From positions 260,953-324,952 of the forward strand of contig NZ_JAVLVT010000004.1 of assembly GCF_031628175.1 (NCBI RefSeq): 64,000 bases of DNA. The letters run 5' to 3'. The notes under the pieces were generated by a model. It was not told the DNA's origin, searched no databases, and was given only the letters and a program-made list of their open reading frames with translations. The stretch's first letter is position 1, and each line of letters begins with the position of its first letter. Below, piece by piece: positions 24,678 to 34,276 of this stretch. The DNA comes from Lipingzhangella_A rawalii (lineage in GTDB: Bacteria > Actinomycetota > Actinomycetes > Streptosporangiales > Streptosporangiaceae). A program made the translations under genes and the position numbers.

Positions 24678-25904
24678 TCACCGGGGCCGGGGTGGCGCCT
24701 CCACGTGGCGGAACGCGCGGGCGGTGTAGAGCGCGACCAGCAGCGCCGTGGCGGCCAACAGCACAAACCCCCAGGTATAGGCGCCGGTGGCCTGGTAGAT
24801 CACCCCCATCACCAGGGGTGGGAAGTAGCCCCCCAGGCCGCCGGCCGCGCCGACCAGACCGGTGACCGTGCCCACCCGGGAAGGCTCCACAAGCTTCGCG
24901 ACCAGTGCGAACACCCCGCCGGTGCCCAAGCCCAGAAACAGGGCCATCAGCACGAAGCTCACCCCCGCGGGCAACTCCGCCGGCGGCTGGAAAGCCAGCA
25001 CCAGAGCCAGCACGCACGTGCCCACGAACGAGACCAGACACACCCACACCGGGCCGATCCGGTCGGACAGGATGCCGCCGAGCGGACGGGCCACCACGGC
25101 GGCCACCGCGAACCCGGCGGTACGCAGCCCCGCCTCGGTCTGTGCGAATTCGTAGGCGGTGTGCAACAGCGTGGGCAGATAGGTCGAGAAGGCCACGAAC
25201 CCCCCGAACACCAGGGCGTACAGTGCGACCATCTGCCAGGTCACCGGAAGCCGGAGAGCCGAACGCATCCGCGGCAGCGCCGGCTCCCTGCTGGGCCGCC
25301 AGGCGGGAGCGTCCCGGCTGGCCAGCCACATCACCACCCCCATGGCCGCGAGCACGGCTGCCATCACCAAATGCGTGCCCAGCAGCCCGAACTGCTCCAC
25401 CAGCCGTGGGGTCAGGAACGCCGACAGCGCCGTGCCCCCCATGCCCGCACCGAACACACCGGTGGCCATACCGCGCCGACTGGGCGCGTGCCAGGCGTTC
25501 ACAAACGGAATCCCGACGGCGAAGGAGGTGCCGGCAACACCGAGGAAGAAGCCCCACAGCACCAGCAGGGCATAGGAATCTCCGGACAGGCCCACCAGCA
25601 GTGTCGGCACGATGCTCACCAGGCAGATCACGGTGAACATGACCCGACCGCCGTAGCGGTCGGTCAGTGCGCCCACCGGGATCCGGCCGAGTGAACCCAC
25701 CAGCACCGGAACAGCCACCAGCAGCGAGGTCTGGGTGGGGCTCAGGTCCAGCCGGTCACTGTAGGTCTGGGACAGGGGGGCGATGAGGTTCCACGCCCAG
25801 AACGTCAGCGCGAACGCGGCCGTGGCCAGGGCGAGATTACGCCCGGCGCCACGCCGGATGGCCGCCTCGGCGGTGGCGTCACCCTCGGGAGCGCTGCTGC
25901 TCAT
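24678..25904 (-). CDS. narK: Nitrate/nitrite MFS transporter NarK
   Basis: A 408-residue, 12-TM major facilitator. The first TM contains FALTFWAWNLIAPLSQTY and the next loop GRIPVGALTDRYGGR, both typical of NarK/NasA proteins. The two glycine-rich nitrate signatures are visible: GIPFVNAWHAPSRRGMATGVFGAGMGG and GTVTGLVGAAGGLGGYFPP. The ATG at 25904 follows AAAGGA. It is divergent from narG with 184 bases between the start codons, so a shared promoter region probably coordinates nitrate uptake with the reductase. Confidence 0.94.
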   Translation of the reverse strand: MSSSAPEGDATAEAAIRRGAGRNLALATAAFALTFWAWNLIAPLSQTYSDRLDLSPTQTSLLVAVPVLVGSLGRIPVGALTDRYGGRVMFTVICLVSIVPTLLVGLSGDSYALLVLWGFFLGVAGTSFAVGIPFVNAWHAPSRRGMATGVFGAGMGGTALSAFLTPRLVEQFGLLGTHLVMAAVLAAMGVVMWLASRDAPAWRPSREPALPRMRSALRLPVTWQMVALYALVFGGFVAFSTYLPTLLHTAYEFAQTEAGLRTAGFAVAAVVARPLGGILSDRIGPVWVCLVSFVGTCVLALVLAFQPPAELPAGVSFVLMALFLGLGTGGVFALVAKLVEPSRVGTVTGLVGAAGGLGGYFPPLVMGVIYQATGAYTWGFVLLAATALLVALYTARAFRHVEAPPRPR

Positions 25905-26088
25905 CCGGATGTCCTTTCGATGTCGACTCCCCGGGACGGTAGCCGTTCGCTCCGGAATCCGATCGGGACCTTCGGCATAAATTGTTGGGACTTCGGGGTA
26001 TTCCTTCGATGGGATATCGGATGGTGAGCTGGAGCGACCGAGCACTCACAGTCTCACTTCCCTCGATTCGGGAAACGGGGAGTAACCC

Positions 26089-29000
26089 GTGCACAATGGC
26101 CAGCAAAAACCTGAAACGGAATTTGATCCGGCTGACCTGCTGCTTCGCACAGGAATTCACCTGACGAATGCGGACGTCACCGCCGACCATCGCGCCGTTT
26201 TCCGTGCGGGCGGGCGCGAGGGAGACGTTTTTTACCGAAACCGGTGGAATCATGACCGAGTCGTGCGCTCCACCCATGGCGTGAACTGCACCGGCTCGTG
26301 TTCCTGGAATGTGTACGTCAAAGACGGGATCATTACCTGGGAGACGCAGGCAACCGACTACCCCTCGGTGGGCCCGGACCGTCCCGAGTACGAACCGCGC
26401 GGATGTCCCCGGGGGGCGGCGTTCTCCTGGTACACCTACTCCCCGACCCGGGTGCGCTACCCCTATATCCGCGGGGTGCTGGCCGAGATGTACCGGGAGG
26501 CGCGGGCGCGACTCGGTGACCCGGTGGCGGCGTGGGCGGAGATCACCACTGATCCGGAGCGCCGGCGCCGCTACCAGCGCGCCCGCGGCAAGGGCGGGCT
26601 GGTGCGCACCACCTGGGAGGAGGCGCTGGAGATCGCGGCGGCCGCGCACGTGCACACAATCCGCGACCACGGGCCGGACCGCATCGCCGGGTTCTCCCCG
26701 ATCCCGGCGATGTCGCAGGTGTCGCACGGTGCGGGCGCCCGGTTCGTCAATCTGCTGGGCGGCTCCATGCTGTCGTTCTACGACTGGTACGCCGACCTTC
26801 CCGTAGCCTCACCGCACATGTTCGGTGACCAGACCGACGTTCCCGAGTCGGGTGACTGGTGGGACGCGGCCTACCTGATGCTGTGGGGCTCCAACGTGCC
26901 CGTGACCCGCACCCCGGACGCGCACTGGATGGCCGAGGCCCGCTACCGGGGGCAGAAGGTGGTGGTGGTCGCCCCGGATTACAACGACGCCACCAAGTTC
27001 GCCGACGAGTGGCTCGCCCCGCACCCGGGCACGGACGGGGCGTTGGCCATGGCCATGGGACACGTGGTCCTGCGGGAACGCTTTGTGGAGCAGCCCACAG
27101 CGGCGTTCACCGACTACACGCGGCGCTACACCGACCTGCCGTTCCTGGTCACCCTGCGGGAACGGGACGGACGATACGTTCCGGGAAAGTTCCTCACTGC
27201 GGCCGATCTGGATCCCCAGGAGCAGGCCGCGGCGGGTGCGGAGAACGCGCAGTGGAAACCCGTGGTGCTGAACGCGACCACCGGCGCCGTCGTCGCCCCG
27301 AACGGAACCCTGGGGCACCGCTGGGGCGAGTCCGGGAAGGGCCGCTGGAACCTGCACCTGGGTGACTGTGTTCCCCAGCTGAGTCTGTATCCCGACCCGG
27401 GCGACGGGGCGGCCGGAACCCCCGCCGCAGCGGGCACCGAGTTCGTGTCCGTAGCACTTCCCCGGTTCGACGAGGCGGACGGGCGGGCCGGCGTCCTGCA
27501 CCGGGGCGTACCTGCGCGACGGGTGCAGGGGCAGCTGGTGACCACGGTGCTGGATCTACTGCTCGCCCAGTACGGGGTGCAGCGGCCAGACCTGCCCGGC
27601 ACCTGGCCCGAGGGCTACGACGACGCCAACGAACCCTACACCCCGGCGTGGCAGGAACGGCTGACCTCGGTTCCGGCCGAGCGGGCGGTACGCATCGCCC
27701 GGGAGTTCGCGGCGACCGCCGAGCGCAGCGGCGGTCGGTGCATGATCGTGCTGGGCGCGGGCACCAACCAGTGGTTCCACGGTGACGCAATGTACCGCGG
27801 TTTTCTCACACTGCTGCTGCTCACCGGCTGCCAGGGGGTCAACGGCGGCGGATGGGCGCACTACGTCGGTCAGGAGAAGTGCCGGACCCAGGCCGGCTGG
27901 GCCACCTACGCCTCGGCGATGGACTGGAGCCGACCGCCACGGTTCATGGCCGGGACCGCCTACTGGTACCTGCACACCGACCAGTGGCGCTACGACACCT
28001 ACCGCGCGAACGCGCTCACCTCCGCGGTGGGCTCGGGGGAGCTGGACGGGCGCCATACCGCGGATCTGGTGGCGGCCTCGGCACGGATGGGATGGATGCC
28101 CTCGTATCCCACCTTCGACCGCAACCCGTTGGAGCTGGCACGCCAAGCCCAGGAGTCCGGGCAGGACCCGGGTAGCTACGTGGCCACGGAACTGGCGGCG
28201 GGCCGGCTGCGCTTCGCCGCCGAGGACCCGGACAACCCGGCGAATTGGCCCCGGGTGCTGACGGTGTGGCGCTCCAACCTGTTGGGGTCCTCGGCGAAGG
28301 GCAGCGAGTACTTCTCGAAGCACCTGCTGGGCACCGAGGCGGCCGTGCAGGGGGGCGAGGCGGGCGCGGAGCATCGTCCCGACGAGGTGACCTGGCGTGA
28401 ACCCGCACCCGAGGGCAAGCTGGACCTGCTGCTGAGTCTGGATTTTCGGATGACCAGCACCACCCTGCTGTCGGATGTGGTGTTGCCTGCGGCGACCTGG
28501 TACGAGAAGTACGACCTGTCCACTACGGACATGCATCCTTTCGTGAACGCGTTCACCCCGGCGATCGACCCGCCATGGCAGGCCCGCAGCGACTTCACGG
28601 CCTTCCAGCAGCTCGCACGTCGGTTCAGTGAGCTTGCCGCGGTGCATCTCGGGAGACGCACCGACCTGGTGGCGGTGCCGCACGGGCACGACACCCCCAG
28701 TGAGCTGGCCCAGCCCGGCGGTCACGCTCCGGACTGGCAGGCCGACGGGGAGGTGCCTCAGCCGGGCCGCACCATGCCGGCGCTGGTGACGGTGGAACGC
28801 GACTACCCCGCGCTGGCCGAGCAACTGGGCGCTCTGGGGCCGCTCGCCGAGCAGCTCGGGCTGCCCGTCAAAGGTGTGTCCTTCACCCCGGACGCGGAGG
28901 TGGACTGGCTGCGCAGCCGGAACGGCACCGTGCGTGGTGGGGTGGCTGACGGGCGCCCCGCGCTGGACACCGACGTGAAGGTGTGCGAACTGATCCTGGC

Positions 29001-29832
29001 GCTGTCCGGAACCAGCAACGGGCGGCTGGCCGCGCAGGGCTTCCAGCGTCTCGCCGAACGTACCGGCACCGACATCTCCGTGCTGGGCGAGGGGGCGCAC
29101 GAGCGGCGCGTGGTGTTCAGTGACCCGCAGTCCCGGCCCACCACGGTCGGGCCGAGTCCGGAATGGTCGGGGATCGAGGCTCCAGACCGCCGCTACGCAC
29201 CGTTCACGATCAACCTGGAGCACGCCAAGCCCTGGCACACGCTCACCGGGCGGCAGCACGTCTACCTGGACCACGACTGGATGCACGAGTTCGGGGAAGC
29301 GTTGCCGATCTACCGACCGCCCTTGGACATTCACCGTCTGTTCGGGGAGCCACAGTTGGGGCCGGACGGGCAGCGTTCGGTGACGGTGCGCTACCTCACC
29401 CCGCACTCCAAATGGTCCATCCACTCCGAGTACCAGGACAATCTGCTGATGCTGTCCCTGTCCCGGGGCGGCCCCACCCTATGGATGAGCCCGGACGACG
29501 CGACGGCCATCGGCGCACGCGACAACGACTGGGTGGAGGCGGTCAACCGCAACGGGGTCCTGGCGGCCCGGCTGGTCGTCTCCCACCGCATGCCCACCGG
29601 GACGGTGTACGTGTACCACGCCCAGGACCGGGTGGTGGATACCCCGAAGACCGAGACCACCGGAAAGCGCGGCGGGATCCACAACGCGCTCACGCGCCTT
29701 CTGATCAAACCCACCCACCTGATCGGGGGCTATGCCCAGTTCAGCTACGCGTTCAACTACATCGGCCCCACCGGCAACCAGCGCGACGAGATCACCGTGG
29801 TCCGCAAACGCAGCAGCGAGGTGAACTACTAA
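26089..29832 (+). CDS. narG: Respiratory nitrate reductase alpha subunit
   Basis: Molybdenum bis-MGD catalytic subunit reducing nitrate with electrons from quinol via NarH and NarI. The N-terminal FS0 cluster ligands are His63, Cys67, Cys71 and Cys106 (THGVNCTGSC and RGCPRG). The Asp that ligates Mo lies in YDWYADLP (D236), followed by SPHMFGDQTDVPES, and YNDATKFADEW completes the cofactor pocket. Length 1247 is standard. Translation starts at GTG 26089 after GGGGAG. It is the first gene of narGHJI with overlapping junctions. As in other NarG proteins the active site faces the cytoplasm; no clear twin-arginine signal is seen. Confidence 0.97.
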   Translation: MHNGQQKPETEFDPADLLLRTGIHLTNADVTADHRAVFRAGGREGDVFYRNRWNHDRVVRSTHGVNCTGSCSWNVYVKDGIITWETQATDYPSVGPDRPEYEPRGCPRGAAFSWYTYSPTRVRYPYIRGVLAEMYREARARLGDPVAAWAEITTDPERRRRYQRARGKGGLVRTTWEEALEIAAAAHVHTIRDHGPDRIAGFSPIPAMSQVSHGAGARFVNLLGGSMLSFYDWYADLPVASPHMFGDQTDVPESGDWWDAAYLMLWGSNVPVTRTPDAHWMAEARYRGQKVVVVAPDYNDATKFADEWLAPHPGTDGALAMAMGHVVLRERFVEQPTAAFTDYTRRYTDLPFLVTLRERDGRYVPGKFLTAADLDPQEQAAAGAENAQWKPVVLNATTGAVVAPNGTLGHRWGESGKGRWNLHLGDCVPQLSLYPDPGDGAAGTPAAAGTEFVSVALPRFDEADGRAGVLHRGVPARRVQGQLVTTVLDLLLAQYGVQRPDLPGTWPEGYDDANEPYTPAWQERLTSVPAERAVRIAREFAATAERSGGRCMIVLGAGTNQWFHGDAMYRGFLTLLLLTGCQGVNGGGWAHYVGQEKCRTQAGWATYASAMDWSRPPRFMAGTAYWYLHTDQWRYDTYRANALTSAVGSGELDGRHTADLVAASARMGWMPSYPTFDRNPLELARQAQESGQDPGSYVATELAAGRLRFAAEDPDNPANWPRVLTVWRSNLLGSSAKGSEYFSKHLLGTEAAVQGGEAGAEHRPDEVTWREPAPEGKLDLLLSLDFRMTSTTLLSDVVLPAATWYEKYDLSTTDMHPFVNAFTPAIDPPWQARSDFTAFQQLARRFSELAAVHLGRRTDLVAVPHGHDTPSELAQPGGHAPDWQADGEVPQPGRTMPALVTVERDYPALAEQLGALGPLAEQLGLPVKGVSFTPDAEVDWLRSRNGTVRGGVADGRPALDTDVKVCELILALSGTSNGRLAAQGFQRLAERTGTDISVLGEGAHERRVVFSDPQSRPTTVGPSPEWSGIEAPDRRYAPFTINLEHAKPWHTLTGRQHVYLDHDWMHEFGEALPIYRPPLDIHRLFGEPQLGPDGQRSVTVRYLTPHSKWSIHSEYQDNLLMLSLSRGGPTLWMSPDDATAIGARDNDWVEAVNRNGVLAARLVVSHRMPTGTVYVYHAQDRVVDTPKTETTGKRGGIHNALTRLLIKPTHLIGGYAQFSYAFNYIGPTGNQRDEITVVRKRSSEVNY

Positions 29833-31526
29833 TGGCCCAGCAGCCCGTCGGTCGCGTCATGGCCCAGGTGGCCATGGTGATGAACCTGGACAAGTGCATC
29901 GGCTGCCACACCTGCTCGGTGACCTGCAAGCAGGCCTGGACCAACCGTCCCGGAGTCGAATACGCGTGGTTCAACAACGTGGAGACCCGCCCCGGTCAGG
30001 GCTATCCGCGTCGGTACCAGGACCAGGACCGTTGGCAGGGCGGCTGGGTGCGCACCGCCCGTGGCCGCCTCAAACCCCGGTCCGGGGGGCGGCTGCGCCG
30101 ACTCGCCTCCATCTTCGCGAACCCCACCATGCCGTCGATCCAGGACTACTACGAGCCCTGGACCTACGACTACGACCACCTGACCTCGGCACCGCTGGGC
30201 GACGACATGCCCACAGCACGGCCGTACTCGGTGCTCACCGGGCAACCCACCGCGATCACGGGCAGCGCCAACTGGGACGACAACCTGGCCGGCGGCCCGG
30301 AGCTCGCGAGCCAGGACCCGATCGTGCAGCGGCTCGGGGACCAGGTGAAGCTCGAATTCGAGCAGACCTTCATGTTCTATTTGCCGCGGATCTGCGAGCA
30401 CTGCCTGAACCCGTCCTGTGTGGCCAGCTGCCCCAGCGGGGCGCTGTACAAGCGATCCGAGGACGGGATCGTGCTGGTGGACCAGGACAAGTGCCGCGGC
30501 TGGCGAATGTGTGTCACCAGCTGCCCGTACAAGAAGATTTACTTCAACCACAAGACCGGTAAGGCCGAGAAGTGCACGCTGTGCTATCCACGCATCGAGA
30601 TCGGCATGCCCACGATCTGTTCGGAGACCTGCGTGGGCCGGCTGCGCTACCTCGGGGTGATTCTGTATGACGCCGAACGCGTCGGGGCGGCCGCGTCCGT
30701 CGCCGACGAGACGGAGCTCTACCCCGCACAGCTGGACGTGTTTCTCGACCCGGAGGACCCGGAGGTGCAGCGGGCCGCGCACCGGGACGGCATCCCGGAG
30801 CGCTGGATCGACGCGGCACGGCGCTCCCCGATCTACACCCTGACCAAGCGGCACCGGCTGGCGCTGCCGCTACACCCGGAGTACCGCACCCTGCCGATGG
30901 TGTGGTACATCCCGCCCCTGTCGCCGGTCGTGGACACGCTCACCTCCACCGGGCACGACGGGGAGGACGCGCACAACCTGTTCGGGGCGATCGAATCGCT
31001 GCGGATCCCGATCGAGTACCTGGCCGAGCTGTTCACCGCCGGGGACACCGCGCCCGTGGACGCCACGCTGCGTCGACTCGCGGCGATGCGATCCTATATG
31101 CGGCGCATCAACCTGGGTGCGGAGCCCGACGAGTCGATCGCGACCGCGGTGGGGATGACCGGCAGCGACATCGAGGAGATTTATCGACTTCTCGCTCTCG
31201 CCAAGTACGACGAACGCTACGTGATCCCCACGGCCTACGGTGTGGACGACGCCGAGCGAGCGGTCATCGAGGAGATCGGGTGCAGTCTGGACGTTACGGG
31301 CGGGCCCGGTATGGGCGGGGCCGGGGGCGCGCCACTCGGGGAAGCCTCCGGGCAGCCCCCGCCGGCGAGTGTGGAAACCTTCCACGCGCTCCAGCAGCGC
31401 CAGACCAGCGACGAACACGAACTGAGCGGCCGGGTGAACCTGCTCAACTGGGATGGGAACGGCCGCCCGGACGGGCTGTTTCCGCCACGGCCGGACGGCA
31501 ACGACGGACCGGGGGAGCAGCGGTGA
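29832..31526 (+). CDS. narH: Respiratory nitrate reductase beta subunit
   Basis: Iron-sulfur electron-transfer subunit. Four Cys clusters are visible: NLDKCIGCHTCSVTCK near residue 22, ICEHCLNPSCVASCPSG, DKCRGWRMCVTSCPYKK, where one Cys is replaced by Trp as in all NarH (3Fe-4S cluster), and CTLCYPRIEIGMPTICSETC. The ATG overlaps the narG stop by one base (TAATG). At 564 residues it is slightly longer than average; the last 60 residues are Gly/Pro-rich and probably flexible. Confidence 0.97.
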   Translation: MAQQPVGRVMAQVAMVMNLDKCIGCHTCSVTCKQAWTNRPGVEYAWFNNVETRPGQGYPRRYQDQDRWQGGWVRTARGRLKPRSGGRLRRLASIFANPTMPSIQDYYEPWTYDYDHLTSAPLGDDMPTARPYSVLTGQPTAITGSANWDDNLAGGPELASQDPIVQRLGDQVKLEFEQTFMFYLPRICEHCLNPSCVASCPSGALYKRSEDGIVLVDQDKCRGWRMCVTSCPYKKIYFNHKTGKAEKCTLCYPRIEIGMPTICSETCVGRLRYLGVILYDAERVGAAASVADETELYPAQLDVFLDPEDPEVQRAAHRDGIPERWIDAARRSPIYTLTKRHRLALPLHPEYRTLPMVWYIPPLSPVVDTLTSTGHDGEDAHNLFGAIESLRIPIEYLAELFTAGDTAPVDATLRRLAAMRSYMRRINLGAEPDESIATAVGMTGSDIEEIYRLLALAKYDERYVIPTAYGVDDAERAVIEEIGCSLDVTGGPGMGGAGGAPLGEASGQPPPASVETFHALQQRQTSDEHELSGRVNLLNWDGNGRPDGLFPPRPDGNDGPGEQR

Positions 31527-32254
31527 ACCCGATCCGGAACCTGTGGACCCCGAAACGCGGTCCCGACGCTCCCACGCCCAACGAGCAGGGCACGGACACC
31601 AACACCGCGGTCACGTGGCAGGCCGCCGCACAGCTGCTGTGCTACCCGGACGAACGGCTGTACGCGCGGCTGGACACGGTCGCGGCGGCGGTGCACGCAC
31701 TTCCGGCCGGAACCGTGCGCGCGGGCCTGGCCGGCACCGTGGACTACCTGCGTCGCGCCGAGGTTCTGGAGGCCCAGGCGCACTACGTGGACACCTTCGA
31801 CCTGCGTCGCCGCCGCGCGCTGCATCTCACCTACTACACCGACGGGGACACCCGCCGCCGGGGACATGCCCTGGCCCGGATCCAGGAGTGCTACACGGCC
31901 GCCGGGTGGCGAGTGGCCTCCGGGGAGCTGCCCGACCATCTCGGGGTGCTGCTGGAGTTCAGCGCCCGCGGGGACGCACGCCGAGGCCAGGAACTCTTGG
32001 TGGAGTTCCGGCCCGGGCTAGAGCTGTTGCACACCGAACTCCAGCAGTACGGCACTCCCTACGCGGGGGTGCTGGCCGTGGTGCTGGCCACTCTTCCATC
32101 GGCGAGCCAGCGGCAGCGGGAGGACGCGCGGCGCATCGCCGAGGAGGGACCGCCGGTCGAGGATGTGGGGCTGGAGCCCTACGGCGGACCGGTCGCACTG
32201 GGAATGCCCACAGTGGGTGTTCCCGACGACAGCGCGGGAGGTGAGCAGAGGTGA
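31523..32254 (+). CDS. narJ: Nitrate reductase assembly chaperone NarJ
   Basis: Cytoplasmic chaperone that helps insert the molybdenum cofactor and assemble NarGH before membrane docking; not part of the final enzyme. The 243 residues contain AAQLLCYPDERLY, the HYVDTFDLRRRRALHLTYY segment and LPDHLGVLLEF, all characteristic of the NarJ/TorD helical family. GTG at 31523 overlaps the narH stop (GTGA). The first 30 residues are charged and less conserved. Confidence 0.95.
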   Translation: MNPIRNLWTPKRGPDAPTPNEQGTDTNTAVTWQAAAQLLCYPDERLYARLDTVAAAVHALPAGTVRAGLAGTVDYLRRAEVLEAQAHYVDTFDLRRRRALHLTYYTDGDTRRRGHALARIQECYTAAGWRVASGELPDHLGVLLEFSARGDARRGQELLVEFRPGLELLHTELQQYGTPYAGVLAVVLATLPSASQRQREDARRIAEEGPPVEDVGLEPYGGPVALGMPTVGVPDDSAGGEQR

Positions 32255-32988
32255 CCGTGCTGGACTGGATGCTGTGGGGCGCGCTGCCCTATGTGGTGCT
32301 GGCGCTGCTGATCGGTGGGACCGTGTGGCGGTATCACTACGATCGGTTCGGCTGGACCACCCGTTCCTCCCAGCTGTACGAGTCGCGGCTGCTGCGCATC
32401 GCGAGTCCCGTGTTCCACTACGGGCTGCTGCTGGTGATCGTCGGACACGTGGTCGGGCTGCTCATCCCCAAGGAGTGGACGGCGGCGCTGGGCATCACCT
32501 CCACCGCCTATCACGCCATGGCCCTGGTTCTGGGCACGATCGCCGGGGTGGCGACCCTGGGCGGGGTGGCGCTGCTGATCTACCGGCGGCGTGTCAACGG
32601 TCCGGTGTTCAGCGTGACCACCCGCAACGACAAACTCATGTACCTGGTGCTGGTGCTCGCGTTGGTGACCGGGCTGGCCACCACCCTGCTGGCTGCGGGC
32701 GCCGAGTTCACCGGCCGGGAGACTGTGGACTACCGCGAGACCGTCTCGCCGTGGTTCCGCAGCATCTTTTACCTGACCCCGGACGTCTCCGCGATGGCGG
32801 CCGCATCCCTCGGGTTCAAGATCCATGTGCTGGTGGGCCTGGCCCTGTTCGCGCTGGTGCCGTTCACCCGACTGGTGCACGCCTTCAGCGCCCCGGTGGG
32901 CTACCTGTTCCGGCCGTACATCGTCTACCGCAGCCGGGTGCACACCCCCGACCGGCGCACCCGCGCGACCGAGCGGGGGTGGGGGTAG
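32251..32988 (+). CDS. narI: Respiratory nitrate reductase gamma subunit
   Basis: Membrane cytochrome b that oxidises menaquinol and passes electrons to NarH. Five hydrophobic segments fill the 245 residues. Heme-ligand histidines are visible in VFHYGLLLVIVGH and in KIHVLVGLALFALVPFTRLVH. GTG 32251 overlaps the narJ stop (GTGA). It is the last gene of the operon; a decayed transporter gene on the other strand follows within a few bases. Confidence 0.96.
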   Translation: MTVLDWMLWGALPYVVLALLIGGTVWRYHYDRFGWTTRSSQLYESRLLRIASPVFHYGLLLVIVGHVVGLLIPKEWTAALGITSTAYHAMALVLGTIAGVATLGGVALLIYRRRVNGPVFSVTTRNDKLMYLVLVLALVTGLATTLLAAGAEFTGRETVDYRETVSPWFRSIFYLTPDVSAMAAASLGFKIHVLVGLALFALVPFTRLVHAFSAPVGYLFRPYIVYRSRVHTPDRRTRATERGWG

Positions 32989-32994
32989 CACCCG

Positions 32995-33488
32995 GTCTGC
33001 CCCCTCTGGGCGGAATTCGGGCGGCTCTGGCACCTCGGAGGCGCCGGGAATGCGCGGAAGTAGGACCAGGCTAGCCAGAACCACCAGGACGCTGCCCAGG
33101 GCAACGGCGAGGAAGGTGCTCCGCCAGCCGAGAGGGTCGCGTCGAGCAGGGCGCCGAGCGGCCCCCGAGAAACAGGGAGACGGTGAGCCCGGCGGCGACC
33201 CCGCCCCTGGCCTGCCCCACCCGTGCGGAGGGCGGCCGCGCGCCCGACCATCGCGAACGCCGCCGGGGTGATGGTCGCCGCGACCAGCGCGGTCACCACG
33301 CGCACAGCCATCAGCGCGGGGGAGCTGGGCATGAGCGCGGTGAGCTAGTTACGGGGCAGTCGGGCCGTGGCCACCGCCAGCGGGAGTGTGGCCGCGGCGT
33401 AGGTGTTGGAGAACATGCTCACCAGCAGTAGGTAGGCCAGCCAGCCGACACCGCGGGGTCGCTGGATTTGGGGCTCGGGTGTACTCAT
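32995..33488 (-). pseudogene. Decayed MFS transporter (N-terminal half)
   Basis: Pieces of one MFS protein read in order but in broken frames. From ATG 33488: GVGWLAYLLLVSMFSNTYAAATLP, an in-frame TAG just before LTALMPSSPALMAVRVV, then TITPAAFAMVGRAAAL, and after a frameshift GWRSTFLAVALGSVLVVLAS (TM5-6 region). The C-terminal half is missing: the sequence runs into the 3' end of narI. A 24-base repeat shared with the TetR remnant at 36.4 kb lies at the truncated end (33006-33029). Probably a non-functional leftover. Confidence 0.7.
33006..33029. repeat. 24-base dispersed repeat, copy 1
   Basis: CTGGGCGGAATTCGGGCGGC followed by TCTG, identical to 36442-36465. Beyond the repeat the two sites also share CTCGG a few bases downstream. 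Both copies sit next to broken genes (MFS and TetR), which suggests a mobile or recombination-prone element. Confidence 0.6.
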
Positions 33489-33652
33489 GCCGGGACCGTA
33501 GAACCCTGCCGCCTGTGTCACGGTCACGCCGACGCGAAATCCGCGGCAGGACCAAGCAGTGATCTGACCACATCAGCCCATCCGGTTTCCTCTTCACCAC
33601 CCAGGGGATACACAGAGTACATTTACACTACTCTTTGTTACCGGAGGCGGTT

Positions 33653-34276
33653 ATGTCGGTGACCCGACGGTGCATCCTCGCTGGCTCCCTAGTGCTCCCC
33701 GCAGCTGCGGCGGTCGGACTGACTTCGACCGCCGCGCGAGCGAACACCTCGCGAGCGCAGGTGGAGATCGGCTGGAACCGCAAGGTGCTCAGCGAGCAGA
33801 CCAACTGCACCTTGCTCAATCACGACGTGGAACTCACCGCGGTCGAGCCGGCCGAGCTCACTACGGACACCCCACGCCCGGGGGTGCACTACCCGGTCGG
33901 CGAGGGAGACATCTCGCTGGACCTGCAATCCGGATCGGTCACCTTCGAGGGCGGATTCCGGCTCCAAACATCAGACACCGCCATCGAAGTCTTCGACTTC
34001 ACCGCCGATCTCAGCAGCGGAACGGCCACGGCCGAGATCCGCACCGGTTCCGGTTCTTGCGAACGCGTCGAGGTCTTCGCCTTTGACATCACTGAGGCTG
34101 AGGTCGACCTTGTTCCTCCCGAAATCACGGTCGCGGAGCTGCCACTGTACGCCCGGCAGCCGTTCGTGGAGGCCGTGAATCAGACCTTCGGGGTCGCGCT
34201 CCTCGCCGAGGACTCGGTGTTCGCGCACGACGCCGCGGCAGCAAGCCAGCTCGACCTCGCAGACGGCCTACTGTGA
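33653..34276 (+). CDS. Secreted protein of unknown function (beta-rich, possibly HtaA-like)
   Basis: A 207-residue exported protein. Residues 1-30 form a signal peptide with an Arg pair (MSVTRRCILAGSLVLPAAAA) ending at AARA, possibly Tat-dependent. The mature part is rich in beta-forming segments (GSVTFEGGFRLQTSDTAIEVFDFTADLSSGTATAEI), a pattern seen in cell-surface HtaA-like domains of actinobacteria. Two cysteines (CTL, SCER) could form a disulfide. GGAGG precedes the ATG at 33653. Its stop overlaps the GTG of the aldehyde dehydrogenase gene, an unexpected pairing of a secreted protein with a cytosolic enzyme. Confidence 0.75.
   Translation: MSVTRRCILAGSLVLPAAAAVGLTSTAARANTSRAQVEIGWNRKVLSEQTNCTLLNHDVELTAVEPAELTTDTPRPGVHYPVGEGDISLDLQSGSVTFEGGFRLQTSDTAIEVFDFTADLSSGTATAEIRTGSGSCERVEVFAFDITEAEVDLVPPEITVAELPLYARQPFVEAVNQTFGVALLAEDSVFAHDAAAASQLDLADGLL

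Noticed and set aside
27556..29424. 622-residue open frame antisense to narG
   Set aside because: No recognisable domain and fully explained by third-position G/C bias of narG.
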